DNA of 64,000 nt from an uncultured Mucispirillum sp. (lineage in GTDB: Bacteria; Chrysiogenota; Deferribacteres; Deferribacterales; Mucispirillaceae): assembly GCA_944325215.1 (NCBI GenBank), contig CALUZC010000003.1, forward strand, positions 1 to 64,000. The letters are read 5' to 3'. Under the pieces are notes generated by a model. It saw only the letters and a program-made list of their open reading frames with translations. It was not told the origin of the DNA and made no database searches. Positions 7,705 to 15,705 of this stretch are shown one piece after another. The position numbers and the translations under genes were made by a program. Within the stretch, counting starts at the first letter, position 1. Each line of letters opens with the position of its first letter.

Positions 7705-10191
7705 ATGAAAGAGAAGTTTAATATTACAGGTATGACATGTTCTGCATGTTCTGCTCATGTATATAGGGCAGTATCTAAAGTTGATGGTGTTAAAGATGTA
7801 AATGTTAACCTGCTGTCTAATAATATGGTTGTAGAATATGATGATAATGTTCGTCAGGAAGATATTATAGGTGCAGTTTTAAATGCTGGCTATGGTGCTC
7901 AAATTGCTTCTAGTGAGCATGATAATATAAATAGTAATACTAAACATGTTGATGAAGTTGATGAAATATTTAACAGATTAAAATATTCTTTAATATTTTT
8001 TATTCCTGTATTGTATTTATCTATGGGGTCTATGGTTGGTTTACCAATATTTTCATTTTTTAAAGGATATGAAAACAGCTTTAGTTTAGTATTTACTATA
8101 TTTTTACTTTCCATACCTGTTATTTTTATAAACAGAATATTTTTTACAAGGGGTTTTAAATCCTTAATAAGTGGTGCTCCTAATATGGATACATTAGTAG
8201 CACTTGGTTCATCTTCAGCTATAATATATAGTGTTTTTGCAATTTATAGAATAGGTTATGGGCTTGCAGTATCTAATAATGATTTAGTTTTAAAATATGC
8301 ACATTCTTTATATTTTGAATCAGCTGTTACTATTTTAACATTGATTACTTTAGGTAAATATTTAGAAGCAAAATCAAAGAAAAAAACAAGTAAAGCATTA
8401 GAAAAATTAATGGATTTAGCACCAAAAACTGCCATAATTGAACGAGATGGAAAAGAAATTAGTGTATTAATTGAAGAAGTTAAGGCAGGGGATATTTTAA
8501 TTTTAAAACCTGGTGGTTTGATTGCAGTTGATGGTGAAATTATAGAAGGCAGCACATCAGTAGACCAGTCTGCCATTACAGGTGAAAGTATGCCTGTGGA
8601 AAAAACTGTTGGTGATAAGGTAATTAGTGCTACAGTTAATAAGACAGGTTATATTAAATTTAAAGCCTTGAAAGTAGGTAAAGATACTACAATTTCGCAA
8701 ATTATTTCTTTAGTAGAAGATGCTGCCAATTCAAAAGCACCTATTTCAAAGCTGGCAGATAAAATAAGTGGTATATTTGTTCCTATAGTTATTGCAATAT
8801 CAATAATATCATTTTTGTTTTGGATTTATATGGGTATGTCCTTTGAATTTGCATTATCTATTGCCATATCTGTGCTTGTAATATCCTGCCCGTGTGCTTT
8901 AGGGCTTGCTACTCCAGTAGCTATAATGGTTGGAACAGGCAAGGGAGCAGAAAATGGTATTTTAATCAAATCTGCTGAAAGTTTAGAAACTGCACATATG
9001 ATTAATGCAATAGCAATTGATAAAACAGGGACAATTACAGAAGGTAAAATGTCTGTAGATTCAGTAAAAGTATATAAATATGATGAAAATAAAATTCTTC
9101 AAATTGCATATGCTATGGAAAAAAACTCAGAACACCCTGTTGCAAAAGCTATCGTAAATAAATTTCATAATTTGAATATGGATACTATTTTTGCAGCAGA
9201 CTTTAAATCTTACACAGGTAAAGGGGTAAGCTGTATTATAGATAATAAGTTATATAGTTGTGGCAATATGGGTTTTATGAACGAGTTAGGTGTTATGATT
9301 ACAGAAGATAATAGTTGTGCACAAAATAATATAATTGCTACACCTGTTTATATTTCTGAAGATAACGAGCTTATAGGGATAATATATGTGTCTGATACCA
9401 TAAAGGAATCAAGCATAGAAGCAGTAAAAAGATTTAAAGAAGAAAATATAAAAGTATATATGCTTACAGGAGATAATAAGAGAGTGGCGGAGCATATAGC
9501 TAATCAAGCAGGGATAGATAATGTATATGCAGAACTTATGCCACAGGATAAAGAGAAAGTAATCAAGCAGCTTCAGGCAAATGGTTTAAAAGTGGCTATG
9601 GTGGGAGATGGTATAAATGATGCACCAGCATTAATGCGTTCTGATCTAGGTATAGCAATTGGAGCAGGGACAGATATTGCTATTCAGTCTTCAGATATTG
9701 TTTTAATAAAGAACAATTTACTTGATGCTGTAACTGCTATTAAGTTGAGCAGGGCAACATTAAAAAATATTAAGATGAATTTATTTTGGGCATTTATATA
9801 TAATATAATTGGTATACCTGTTGCAGCTGGTGTTTTTTATATATCATATGGGCTTACACTAAACCCAATGATAGCAGCAGCTGCCATGAGTTTTAGTTCA
9901 ATTTTTGTAGTAACTAATGCTTTAAGGTTAAAAAACTTTAAGGTAGAAAATAATAATATAAAAGGGGAAAAGAAGATGAATGTAATTGTAAATGTTAATG
10001 GTATGAACTGCAACCACTGTAAAATGTCAGTTGAGAAAGCTTTAAATTCTGTTGACGGAGTTGTCTCAGCAGAAGTTGATTTAGCTGCAAAAAATGCAAC
10101 AGTTGTATTATCTAAAGAAGTTGATGATAATACTCTTTTAAATGTAGTAAATGAGGCAGGGTTTCAGGCCGTATCTGTGGAGAAAGCATAA
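7705..10191 (+). CDS. copA: Cu(I)-exporting P1B ATPase CopA with fused C-terminal CopZ domain
   Basis: An 828-residue inner-membrane Cu(I) efflux ATPase. An N-terminal metal-binding domain carries MTCSAC (C12, C15). A TGES actuator loop follows, then the membrane CPC motif (C395-P396-C397), the DKTGT phosphorylation site (D439), SEHPVA for nucleotide binding and GDGINDAP. Unusually, a second metal-binding domain (residues ~758-828, MNCNHC) sits at the C-terminus after the last membrane helices. It looks like a complete CopZ chaperone joined in frame, with its own internal start. Cysteines at positions 395 and 397 mark the copper/silver class. CsoR control is indicated by the upstream operator. 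Confidence 0.93.
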   Translation: MKEKFNITGMTCSACSAHVYRAVSKVDGVKDVNVNLLSNNMVVEYDDNVRQEDIIGAVLNAGYGAQIASSEHDNINSNTKHVDEVDEIFNRLKYSLIFFIPVLYLSMGSMVGLPIFSFFKGYENSFSLVFTIFLLSIPVIFINRIFFTRGFKSLISGAPNMDTLVALGSSSAIIYSVFAIYRIGYGLAVSNNDLVLKYAHSLYFESAVTILTLITLGKYLEAKSKKKTSKALEKLMDLAPKTAIIERDGKEISVLIEEVKAGDILILKPGGLIAVDGEIIEGSTSVDQSAITGESMPVEKTVGDKVISATVNKTGYIKFKALKVGKDTTISQIISLVEDAANSKAPISKLADKISGIFVPIVIAISIISFLFWIYMGMSFEFALSIAISVLVISCPCALGLATPVAIMVGTGKGAENGILIKSAESLETAHMINAIAIDKTGTITEGKMSVDSVKVYKYDENKILQIAYAMEKNSEHPVAKAIVNKFHNLNMDTIFAADFKSYTGKGVSCIIDNKLYSCGNMGFMNELGVMITEDNSCAQNNIIATPVYISEDNELIGIIYVSDTIKESSIEAVKRFKEENIKVYMLTGDNKRVAEHIANQAGIDNVYAELMPQDKEKVIKQLQANGLKVAMVGDGINDAPALMRSDLGIAIGAGTDIAIQSSDIVLIKNNLLDAVTAIKLSRATLKNIKMNLFWAFIYNIIGIPVAAGVFYISYGLTLNPMIAAAAMSFSSIFVVTNALRLKNFKVENNNIKGEKKMNVIVNVNGMNCNHCKMSVEKALNSVDGVVSAEVDLAAKNATVVLSKEVDDNTLLNVVNEAGFQAVSVEKA
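9976..10191 (+). CDS. copZ: Candidate internally initiated CopZ copper chaperone
   Basis: Within the 3' end of copA, an in-frame ATG at 9976 is preceded by a purine-rich AGGGG at 9963-9967 with an 8-nt spacing. The product would be 71 residues with GMNCNHC (C12, C15), the size and motif of a free CopZ. The same sequence is also translated as the CopA C-terminal domain. E. coli makes a CopZ from copA by programmed frameshifting; here internal initiation could give the same outcome. Whether the internal start is used is an inference. Confidence 0.5.
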   Translation: MNVIVNVNGMNCNHCKMSVEKALNSVDGVVSAEVDLAAKNATVVLSKEVDDNTLLNVVNEAGFQAVSVEKA

Positions 10192-10451
10192 TGATGGCAG
10201 ATAAAGATACAGTAATACCTTTATTAAAGACTGCAAAAGGTCATATAGAAGGTATTATTCGTATGATGGAAGATAATAGATATTGTATAGATATTTCCAA
10301 CCAGCTTTTTGCTGTGGAAGCAATTATTCGTAAAACGAATAAAAATGTTCTTAAGGCACATATTTTATCTTGTGTTAGGCATGCTTCTGCCAATGGTGAT
10401 GAGGAAAAATTTAAAGAATTAACTTCATTAATAGATACAGTTTTAAAATAA
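10191..10451 (+). CDS. csoR: Copper-sensing repressor CsoR
   Basis: An 86-residue all-helical repressor of the CsoR/RcnR family that releases DNA on Cu(I) binding. The Cu(I) ligand pattern is intact: C32, H57 and C61, with the same 25- and 4-residue spacing as the C36/H61/C65 set of characterised CsoR. The ATG shares one base with the copA stop (TAATG); a second ATG follows directly. A CsoR-like operator lies upstream of copA. Confidence 0.92.
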   Translation: MMADKDTVIPLLKTAKGHIEGIIRMMEDNRYCIDISNQLFAVEAIIRKTNKNVLKAHILSCVRHASANGDEEKFKELTSLIDTVLK

Positions 10452-10479
10452 TATGGCAAAATAACTGCCATATTATTTT
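10445..10479. terminator. Bidirectional terminator between csoR and the HMA_2 gene
   Basis: A perfect 14-bp stem (10445-10458 with 10466-10479) with a 7-nt loop; A/T runs at both outer ends serve both convergent operons. The stem overlaps the stop codons on both sides. Confidence 0.85.
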
Positions 10480-10775
10480 AATAACTTTTCCATTTCTTTA
10501 ATAATTTTTAGTATATCTTCCACAGATTCTTCGCCATATATTTCATAAAGTTCTTTTATTTTCTCAAAATATGGCATTGCTTTTTTAATTTTTACAAGAG
10601 ATATTTTAACAGGGTTATATTCAATAAGCATACTTCCAGTTATAGTATTTACAGAGACATTTTCAACAGCTTTATTTAATAGTAAAACATTTGTAAGCTG
10701 GCTGCTAATATCATTATTTTTAAATATTGAAGCTTTTAGCCTAACTCTGCCTTCAAAAAAGCTTGTTATTATCAT
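10473..10775 (-). CDS. Small HMA_2-like protein
   Basis: A 100-residue protein. The pattern FFEGRVRLKA, later VSVNTITGSMLIEYNP, matches the metal-binding-like fold (HMA_2) seen at the N-terminus of the ATPase next door, but without the CxxC pair. It may be a stand-alone adaptor or regulatory domain for that ATPase. Its ATG overlaps the ATPase stop by 4 nt, so the two should be made together. Function not established. Confidence 0.65.
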   Translation of the reverse strand: MIITSFFEGRVRLKASIFKNNDISSQLTNVLLLNKAVENVSVNTITGSMLIEYNPVKISLVKIKKAMPYFEKIKELYEIYGEESVEDILKIIKEMEKLLK

Positions 10776-12862
10776 TCTTTATCCTTTAACATAGGCTGCA
10801 TAGCATTTACACTAATAGCTACTGTTAATGTATTATGTATTAGTGCAGCAGTAGCAGGTTTTATTTTCCCTAAAAGTCCAAGCAGTATTAAAAGTGAGTT
10901 GCCAGCAATGATTACTTTATTATTAAAAGATATTCTTTCTAATAAATTTTGCCCTAATATTCTTGTATCTAACAGGCTTTCTATACCTTTATCATTTAGA
11001 ATAATATCAGCTGTTTCTCCTGCAATATCAGAACTTCCTTTCATAGCAATACCTGCATTAGCAGCAGCAAGGGCAGGGGAATCGTTAATTCCATCACCAG
11101 TCATAATTACCTTGTGACCATTGCTTCGCATTTTTTTTACATATGATGTTTTATCTTCTGGTAAAGCCTGAGAAATATATTCATCAGCATCAATAATTTT
11201 AGCTGCTTTAGATGCTGCCTTTTCTCCATCACCTGTAATCATAACAATATTGTTAATACCTGTTTCTCTTAGATTATCAACAATATTTTTTGCATTTGGA
11301 ATAACTGGATCATCAATTAATATGATACCCATTAATTTTCCATCAATTGCAAGGTATAAAATGGAACTACAGTTTTGAGAAACTTTTTCAATTTCTTTTA
11401 ATTCTTCATCAGAAATATTTGTTTTTTCATCATCAAATATAAAATGATAGCTACCAATAGCTACTTTTTTTCCATGTAGTGTAGATGCTATGCCATGTGC
11501 AACAATATATTCAACTTTTGCATGTTCTTCTTTGTGGTCAATACCTTTATCTAATGCTTCCTGCACAACAGCACGTGAAAGTGGATGTGGAAAATGTTCT
11601 TCTAAACATGCAGCAGTTTTTAGCACTTCATCTTTAGAGTAATTATTAAATCCAATAACATCAATCACTTTTGGTGTAGCATGTGTTAAAGTTCCTGTTT
11701 TATCAAAAATAATAGTATCAGCATTAGCTGTTTCTTCAAGAAATTTACTTCCTTTTATAATTATGCCATTATTAGCAGCTTCTTTCATTGCAGAAAGGCT
11801 TGCAATAGGTGCTGCAAGTTTCATAGCACAAGAATAGTCTACCATCAATGTAGATGAAGTTTTTGCAATATCTTTAGTAAGTAAATATGTTGTTCCTGCA
11901 AGTAGAAAATTATAAGGAACAAGTTTATCTGCCAATTGTTCTGCTTTTTCTTGTGCTTGAGATTTTTGATTATTAGCTTCATCAATTAATTTTACAATTT
12001 TACTTACTTTTGTATCATTACCAGCTGCTGTTACTTTAATAACTGCTTCGCCTTCTTCAATATATGTTCCAGCATATACAATATCATTAATCTCTTTTTT
12101 AACAGGCAGTGGTTCACCAGTAATACTTGCTTGGTTAATCATTGATTCACCATCAATTATTACACCATCAGCATGTATTGTTTGCCCACTTCTAACTATA
12201 AAAATATCGCCATTTTTAAGTGCTTTAGCCGGTATTAAATATTCTTCATTATCCTTTATAACTCTTACTTGTTCCTGCATATTAAGCAGTGACTCAGCAA
12301 GATTATCATATGACTTACGTTTTGCATAATCTTCTAAGGTTTCACCCATATCTAATAGGAAATTAATTGAACCTGCTGTTTTATAATCATTATTTGCAAT
12401 AGATAAGCTAATAGCTGCAGCATCTAAAGTTTCAGATATAAGTTTTTTATGGAAAAGTAATGTTTGTATACCTTGTTTTATTCGTGGCAGAGTGTTAAAA
12501 ATTGTAATTAACTTTCTTGCATATAAAGGTAATATCATTTTTCCAAAATGTTTTAATATCATAAAGAAAATAGTAGAAGAAATACTATGTTCTGTTGTTT
12601 GTTCATTAATTGAAGATAACATATCTTCGTCATTTAAATATTTATCATTTAAAGAATGAAATAGTGCTAGTACATGTTGTTCTGTAATATCTTTGTAATA
12701 CACAAGTATAGAGCATGTAACGGGATTAATTGATATGCTAGTAATACCTTCTTGAGTAGATAAAAGTACTTTAACCAGCACAATTTGTTTACTGGTTAAA
12801 GCATTTTTTCTGTATTGAAGGCGTATTCTACCGGGTAGTTTGTGAATAATTTTAACTTCCAT
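10772..12862 (-). CDS. P1B-type metal ATPase with SCA membrane motif
   Basis: A 696-residue P-type ATPase. An N-terminal HMA_2-like domain (HKLPGRIRLQYR, no CxxC) is followed by a cytoplasmic linker and a heavy-metal ATPase core: TGEP actuator loop, DKTGTLT phosphorylation site near residue 386, HPLS and GDGINDSP. The usual CPC or SPC membrane motif is replaced by DYSCAMKLAAP near residue 342. That points to a transporter outside the classical Cu and Zn/Cd/Pb groups; CtpC-like Mn/Zn pumps also have HMA_2 N-termini. The metal cannot be assigned. It is the second gene of an operon with a small membrane protein upstream and an HMA_2-like protein downstream. Confidence 0.85.
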   Translation of the reverse strand: MEVKIIHKLPGRIRLQYRKNALTSKQIVLVKVLLSTQEGITSISINPVTCSILVYYKDITEQHVLALFHSLNDKYLNDEDMLSSINEQTTEHSISSTIFFMILKHFGKMILPLYARKLITIFNTLPRIKQGIQTLLFHKKLISETLDAAAISLSIANNDYKTAGSINFLLDMGETLEDYAKRKSYDNLAESLLNMQEQVRVIKDNEEYLIPAKALKNGDIFIVRSGQTIHADGVIIDGESMINQASITGEPLPVKKEINDIVYAGTYIEEGEAVIKVTAAGNDTKVSKIVKLIDEANNQKSQAQEKAEQLADKLVPYNFLLAGTTYLLTKDIAKTSSTLMVDYSCAMKLAAPIASLSAMKEAANNGIIIKGSKFLEETANADTIIFDKTGTLTHATPKVIDVIGFNNYSKDEVLKTAACLEEHFPHPLSRAVVQEALDKGIDHKEEHAKVEYIVAHGIASTLHGKKVAIGSYHFIFDDEKTNISDEELKEIEKVSQNCSSILYLAIDGKLMGIILIDDPVIPNAKNIVDNLRETGINNIVMITGDGEKAASKAAKIIDADEYISQALPEDKTSYVKKMRSNGHKVIMTGDGINDSPALAAANAGIAMKGSSDIAGETADIILNDKGIESLLDTRILGQNLLERISFNNKVIIAGNSLLILLGLLGKIKPATAALIHNTLTVAISVNAMQPMLKDKE

Positions 12863-12878
12863 CTACGCCCCTTAATAA

Positions 12879-13112
12879 TTATTTTCCACGATTTTTTTTG
12901 CTGTAATGTTTTGCTTCTGCTGCAAAATCTTCTGCATCTTCTTTAATAGATTCTATTAATGCAGCTGCATCTTCTTTTAATTTAAGTCCTTTACCAGCAG
13001 CTTTTGCAAGTAAACCTCTCATTTGAGGAGAACGAGCAGAATATACAATAATACCACCAACAGCAACACCTGCTAAAAAATATAAAAGTTTGTTTCCACC
13101 AATATTATCCAT
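12879..13112 (-). CDS. Small single-pass membrane protein, YtxH-like
   Basis: A 77-residue protein. One hydrophobic segment (LLYFLAGVAVGGIIVY, ~9-24) is followed by an amphipathic Lys/Glu/Ala-rich helical tail. The ATG at 13112 is chosen over an upstream GTG because AAGGAG lies 8 nt before it. It leads the operon with the SCA-type ATPase (16-nt gap), so it may assemble with that pump. Similar small proteins beside HMA_2 ATPases are familiar, but no function is known to me. Confidence 0.7.
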   Translation of the reverse strand: MDNIGGNKLLYFLAGVAVGGIIVYSARSPQMRGLLAKAAGKGLKLKEDAAALIESIKEDAEDFAAEAKHYSKKNRGK

Positions 13113-13147
13113 AAATAACACTCCTTAAACAAAATATAATATATATA

Positions 13148-13180
13148 TTTATACACTCAAAAAAAATTAGTTGCAACTAA
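13148..13180 (-). promoter_or_regulatory. ATPase-operon promoter with palindromic operator
   Basis: Minus-strand TTGCAA (13176-13171), a 17-bp spacer and TATAAA (13153-13148) form a promoter. The -35 box is the centre of a perfect 14-bp palindrome (13167-13180), a likely repressor site controlling the metal ATPase operon and possibly the divergent gene at 13291. Confidence 0.55.
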
Positions 13181-13290
13181 AATTTTTACTACATATAAAG
13201 TTTACAGTAAAAATTGTTAAGAACACTATTAACTCTATTGCATTAATAGTAAAAAAAATATATACATATATATTCGTTATGGGGGTAAAA

Positions 13291-13968
13291 ATGCATAAGA
13301 AGAAAAAATCTAATATTTTATATAAATCAGCAGGCTTTATTGCATTAATTGCTGTTATAGTAGTAATTATAATTATATCCAGCAATATAAAGGTGGAAAA
13401 AAATCACAATGAATTTGTTAAAAAGGTTAAAATTGAACCAGATAAATTAGGGTATGAAACTTTTGAAAATATAAAAAATAATAATAATACTATTGCTTGT
13501 AATGATGCAAAGCAATTAGGTACGTTATTTGTAAAAATAAACAGGAATTTATCTGAAGATGATAATATTACAGCTGAAAATATTCAACAATATGCTGTAT
13601 CAACACCGGATATGCAGCTTGTAGATAAATTTAGTAATGATTTAGTTGATGTTGTTCGTGAAAAATATAGTGATAATCATGATGCTGCAAGTTTAGTGTT
13701 ACGCAAAATATCTCAGGATATATATACAAATATTGTTCAAATATCATTAATGATAGAAACAGGCAATATATCTGAAAAAGAATTTTATGATTTTTTAGAT
13801 ATTAATTATTGTGGTGTAATTCCTCCAGAATCTTATATTTCTCCAAAAGATATTGTGATATATTCTATAAACAACTCTTTAGGTAGTGGTATATTAGATA
13901 ATTATACTGACAGCACTGTTACAGATAATGTTTCATTAGGAGGGGCTGCAGATAATGTAAGCCAGTAA
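13291..13968 (+). CDS. Membrane-anchored protein of unknown function
   Basis: A 225-residue protein. A basic N-terminus (MHKKKK) is followed by one hydrophobic helix (~14-31) and a mostly helical extracytoplasmic domain rich in Asp and Asn. I chose the ATG at 13291 because GGGGG lies 5 nt before it; a longer frame from 13171 begins inside the palindromic operator. It is divergent from the metal ATPase operon. No family recognised. Confidence 0.6.
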   Translation: MHKKKKSNILYKSAGFIALIAVIVVIIIISSNIKVEKNHNEFVKKVKIEPDKLGYETFENIKNNNNTIACNDAKQLGTLFVKINRNLSEDDNITAENIQQYAVSTPDMQLVDKFSNDLVDVVREKYSDNHDAASLVLRKISQDIYTNIVQISLMIETGNISEKEFYDFLDINYCGVIPPESYISPKDIVIYSINNSLGSGILDNYTDSTVTDNVSLGGAADNVSQ

Positions 13969-13975
13969 TTTATTA

Positions 13976-14004
13976 TTGACAAATTTTATTTCATAAAATA
14001 GATT
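13976..14004 (+). promoter_or_regulatory. Promoter of the 71-residue protein gene
   Basis: TTGACA (13976-13981), a 17-bp spacer and TAGATT (13999-14004). A short inverted repeat (ATTAGT ... ACTAAT) follows in the leader just before the ribosome binding site. Confidence 0.5.
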
Positions 14005-14039
14005 AGTATTATTAGTGGTGAACTAATAGGAGCGAATAA

Positions 14040-14255
14040 ATGGCATATGTATCAGGTCTTCCATCTTTTGAGAAGTCGCAAATGTTGGGCATGGAGTATT
14101 CTATTGCAACAGCAAATAAAGCGAAAGGTTTATCTCATCAGCATGGTATTACAGAGCTTACAAATACTGATGCAGCATCTAAACAGGCTAGTTTAGCAGG
14201 TGCAAATGTGGCAGTAGCTAAGGGTGTAGGCCGTATAATCGATGTTGTTGGGTAA
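14040..14255 (+). CDS. Small protein of unknown function
   Basis: A 71-residue soluble protein rich in Ala, Gly, Ser and Thr, without cysteine, signal peptide or membrane segment. AGGAG lies 7 nt before the ATG, with its own promoter and a weak terminator after it, so it looks like a real, separately expressed gene. Its leader shares GTGAACTA and GGAGCGAAT with the tpsB leader at 24945-24971. No family recognised. Confidence 0.6.
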   Translation: MAYVSGLPSFEKSQMLGMEYSIATANKAKGLSHQHGITELTNTDAASKQASLAGANVAVAKGVGRIIDVVG

Positions 14256-14275
14256 ATTCATTTTTTATTACCCAA
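14248..14275 (+). terminator. Weak terminator hairpin
   Basis: An 8-bp stem (14248-14255 with 14268-14275) overlapping the stop codon of the small gene, followed by a moderately T-rich stretch. Confidence 0.4.
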
Positions 14276-14347
14276 TTAACTTTTCTTGACTTAACCGTGA
14301 AATAGTGTTAAAAGTCACCATCTTAAAGTTATTATGAGAGTGGTGTA

Positions 14348-15577
14348 ATGTTTGAACTTAAAAGTTCTTTTAATATTGGGAATATATCTTCTTTTTCTGA
14401 TGGTTATTCTTCTTCATTAAAATTAGTTAAATTTCTTGATGATAATACAATTCTTGCAGTAGAAAATACGAGTGATACATATTACTTTTATAAAATATCT
14501 ATTAATGGGGAGATTTTATATAAATGGGAATATAATTCAGAAGAAGATGTGCTGCTTGATTATGTATATATTAATGATACACTTTATATTGCTATGTATA
14601 TTCAATTTTCATCTTACGAAGAGCAGGTAGTTTTATATAAATCATATGGTAATTCTTTTGACTTTATTGCATCTTTTCCTCGTGCATCATACTTACATGA
14701 TATGGATTATTTTTATATGTTTAATAAAAATAATCAGCTAAGAATGCTTGTTATTCGCCATACAAGGCTGTATTTATATACGATAGATGAAAATAATCCT
14801 TTTATAGAGCAGGGGTTAACTGATGGTTATGAGCAGTTTATAGAGCTTGCATATTTAGAAGGGTATAGGTGGATAATTAATAATGGATATGCAATAAATA
14901 TAAAAGAAGGTGTATGGGAGCTTTATAATACTGATTTAAAATTAATAAAATCATTTAATTTTGATAACAGTATTATAGACTGGCTTGGTATTTCTTTAAG
15001 TAATGATGGTTCTATTATAGCAATAGCTTGTGATAGTTCAGATAAAGATAAAGGTATGCTTTGTGTTTATGATGTTGTAAACGATGAGATTAGCACTCAT
15101 ATACAAAGACATGGTTATTTTAGTGTAGGTATAATTAATAATAGAGTATATACATCAATAGTAAGTTCTCAAACTGATATTGGTGGCATTATGGTTTATG
15201 ATAAAAAGGCTTTTCTCAAATATGCACATATTAAAGATGAAAAGGAAAATAATGCTAGATTGTATAATCCATCACCATTATTTTATCAGGCATTATCAAT
15301 AGAAGAATTACGTGATGGAAAAGGATTAATATCTACAGAAAGTAAATTATTCATAACAGATTTATCCTGTCGTATTATTCAAGAATTACCTTTTGTTGCT
15401 TATGAATGTTTTGCTGTTAACAGTAAAAAAAACAGGTTAGCAGTGTTAATTATTGATGGTAAAAAACAGGAATCAATCCATGAAAAAAAATATAATGCAA
15501 ATATAGAAATTTTTGAATGGTCATCAAAAGAGAATAAGGCTAACATATTGGATTTAAAGGCTTTTCGTAATGAATAG
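14348..15577 (+). CDS. Protein of unknown function, possibly beta-propeller-like
   Basis: A 409-residue soluble protein without a signal peptide. Alternating aromatic/hydrophobic short strands and recurring blocks such as SNDGSIIAIACDSSDKDKG and LCVYDV resemble WD40/YVTN-like propeller blades, but no blade consensus is firm. It stands alone between the 71-residue gene and the dehydratase activase. AGAGTGG before the ATG is a modest ribosome binding site. Confidence 0.5.
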   Translation: MFELKSSFNIGNISSFSDGYSSSLKLVKFLDDNTILAVENTSDTYYFYKISINGEILYKWEYNSEEDVLLDYVYINDTLYIAMYIQFSSYEEQVVLYKSYGNSFDFIASFPRASYLHDMDYFYMFNKNNQLRMLVIRHTRLYLYTIDENNPFIEQGLTDGYEQFIELAYLEGYRWIINNGYAINIKEGVWELYNTDLKLIKSFNFDNSIIDWLGISLSNDGSIIAIACDSSDKDKGMLCVYDVVNDEISTHIQRHGYFSVGIINNRVYTSIVSSQTDIGGIMVYDKKAFLKYAHIKDEKENNARLYNPSPLFYQALSIEELRDGKGLISTESKLFITDLSCRIIQELPFVAYECFAVNSKKNRLAVLIIDGKKQESIHEKKYNANIEIFEWSSKENKANILDLKAFRNE

Positions 15578-15615
15578 GCAAATATTGCAGGTATATCTAT
15601 AAAAGTTTTTTTTAT

Positions 15616-15662
15616 TTGACAATTTAACCAAAATCATATATTTATAAAAATACTATTTTGGT
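15616..15662 (+). promoter_or_regulatory. Overlapping promoter and terminator-like hairpin before the activase gene
   Basis: TTGACA at 15616-15621 has TATATT at 15637-15642 (15-bp spacer) or TATTTA at 15639-15644 (17-bp). The -10 region lies in the loop of an 8-bp stem (15627-15634 with 15655-15662) followed by a long T-rich run. The hairpin may terminate the preceding gene while the duplex form is the activase promoter. Confidence 0.45.
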
Positions 15663-15705
15663 ATTTTTTTATTTTTTTTAAATTTTTTTAAAAAAGAGGT
15701 GGAAT

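Noticed and set aside
8256-8576. 106-residue minus-strand open frame inside copA
   Set aside because: Overlaps the well-supported copA domains entirely and has no start signals.
13171-13290. Longer N-terminus for the 13291 gene
   Set aside because: The extension starts at a TTG within the palindromic operator, has no ribosome binding site and encodes low-complexity sequence; the ATG at 13291 has GGGGG upstream.
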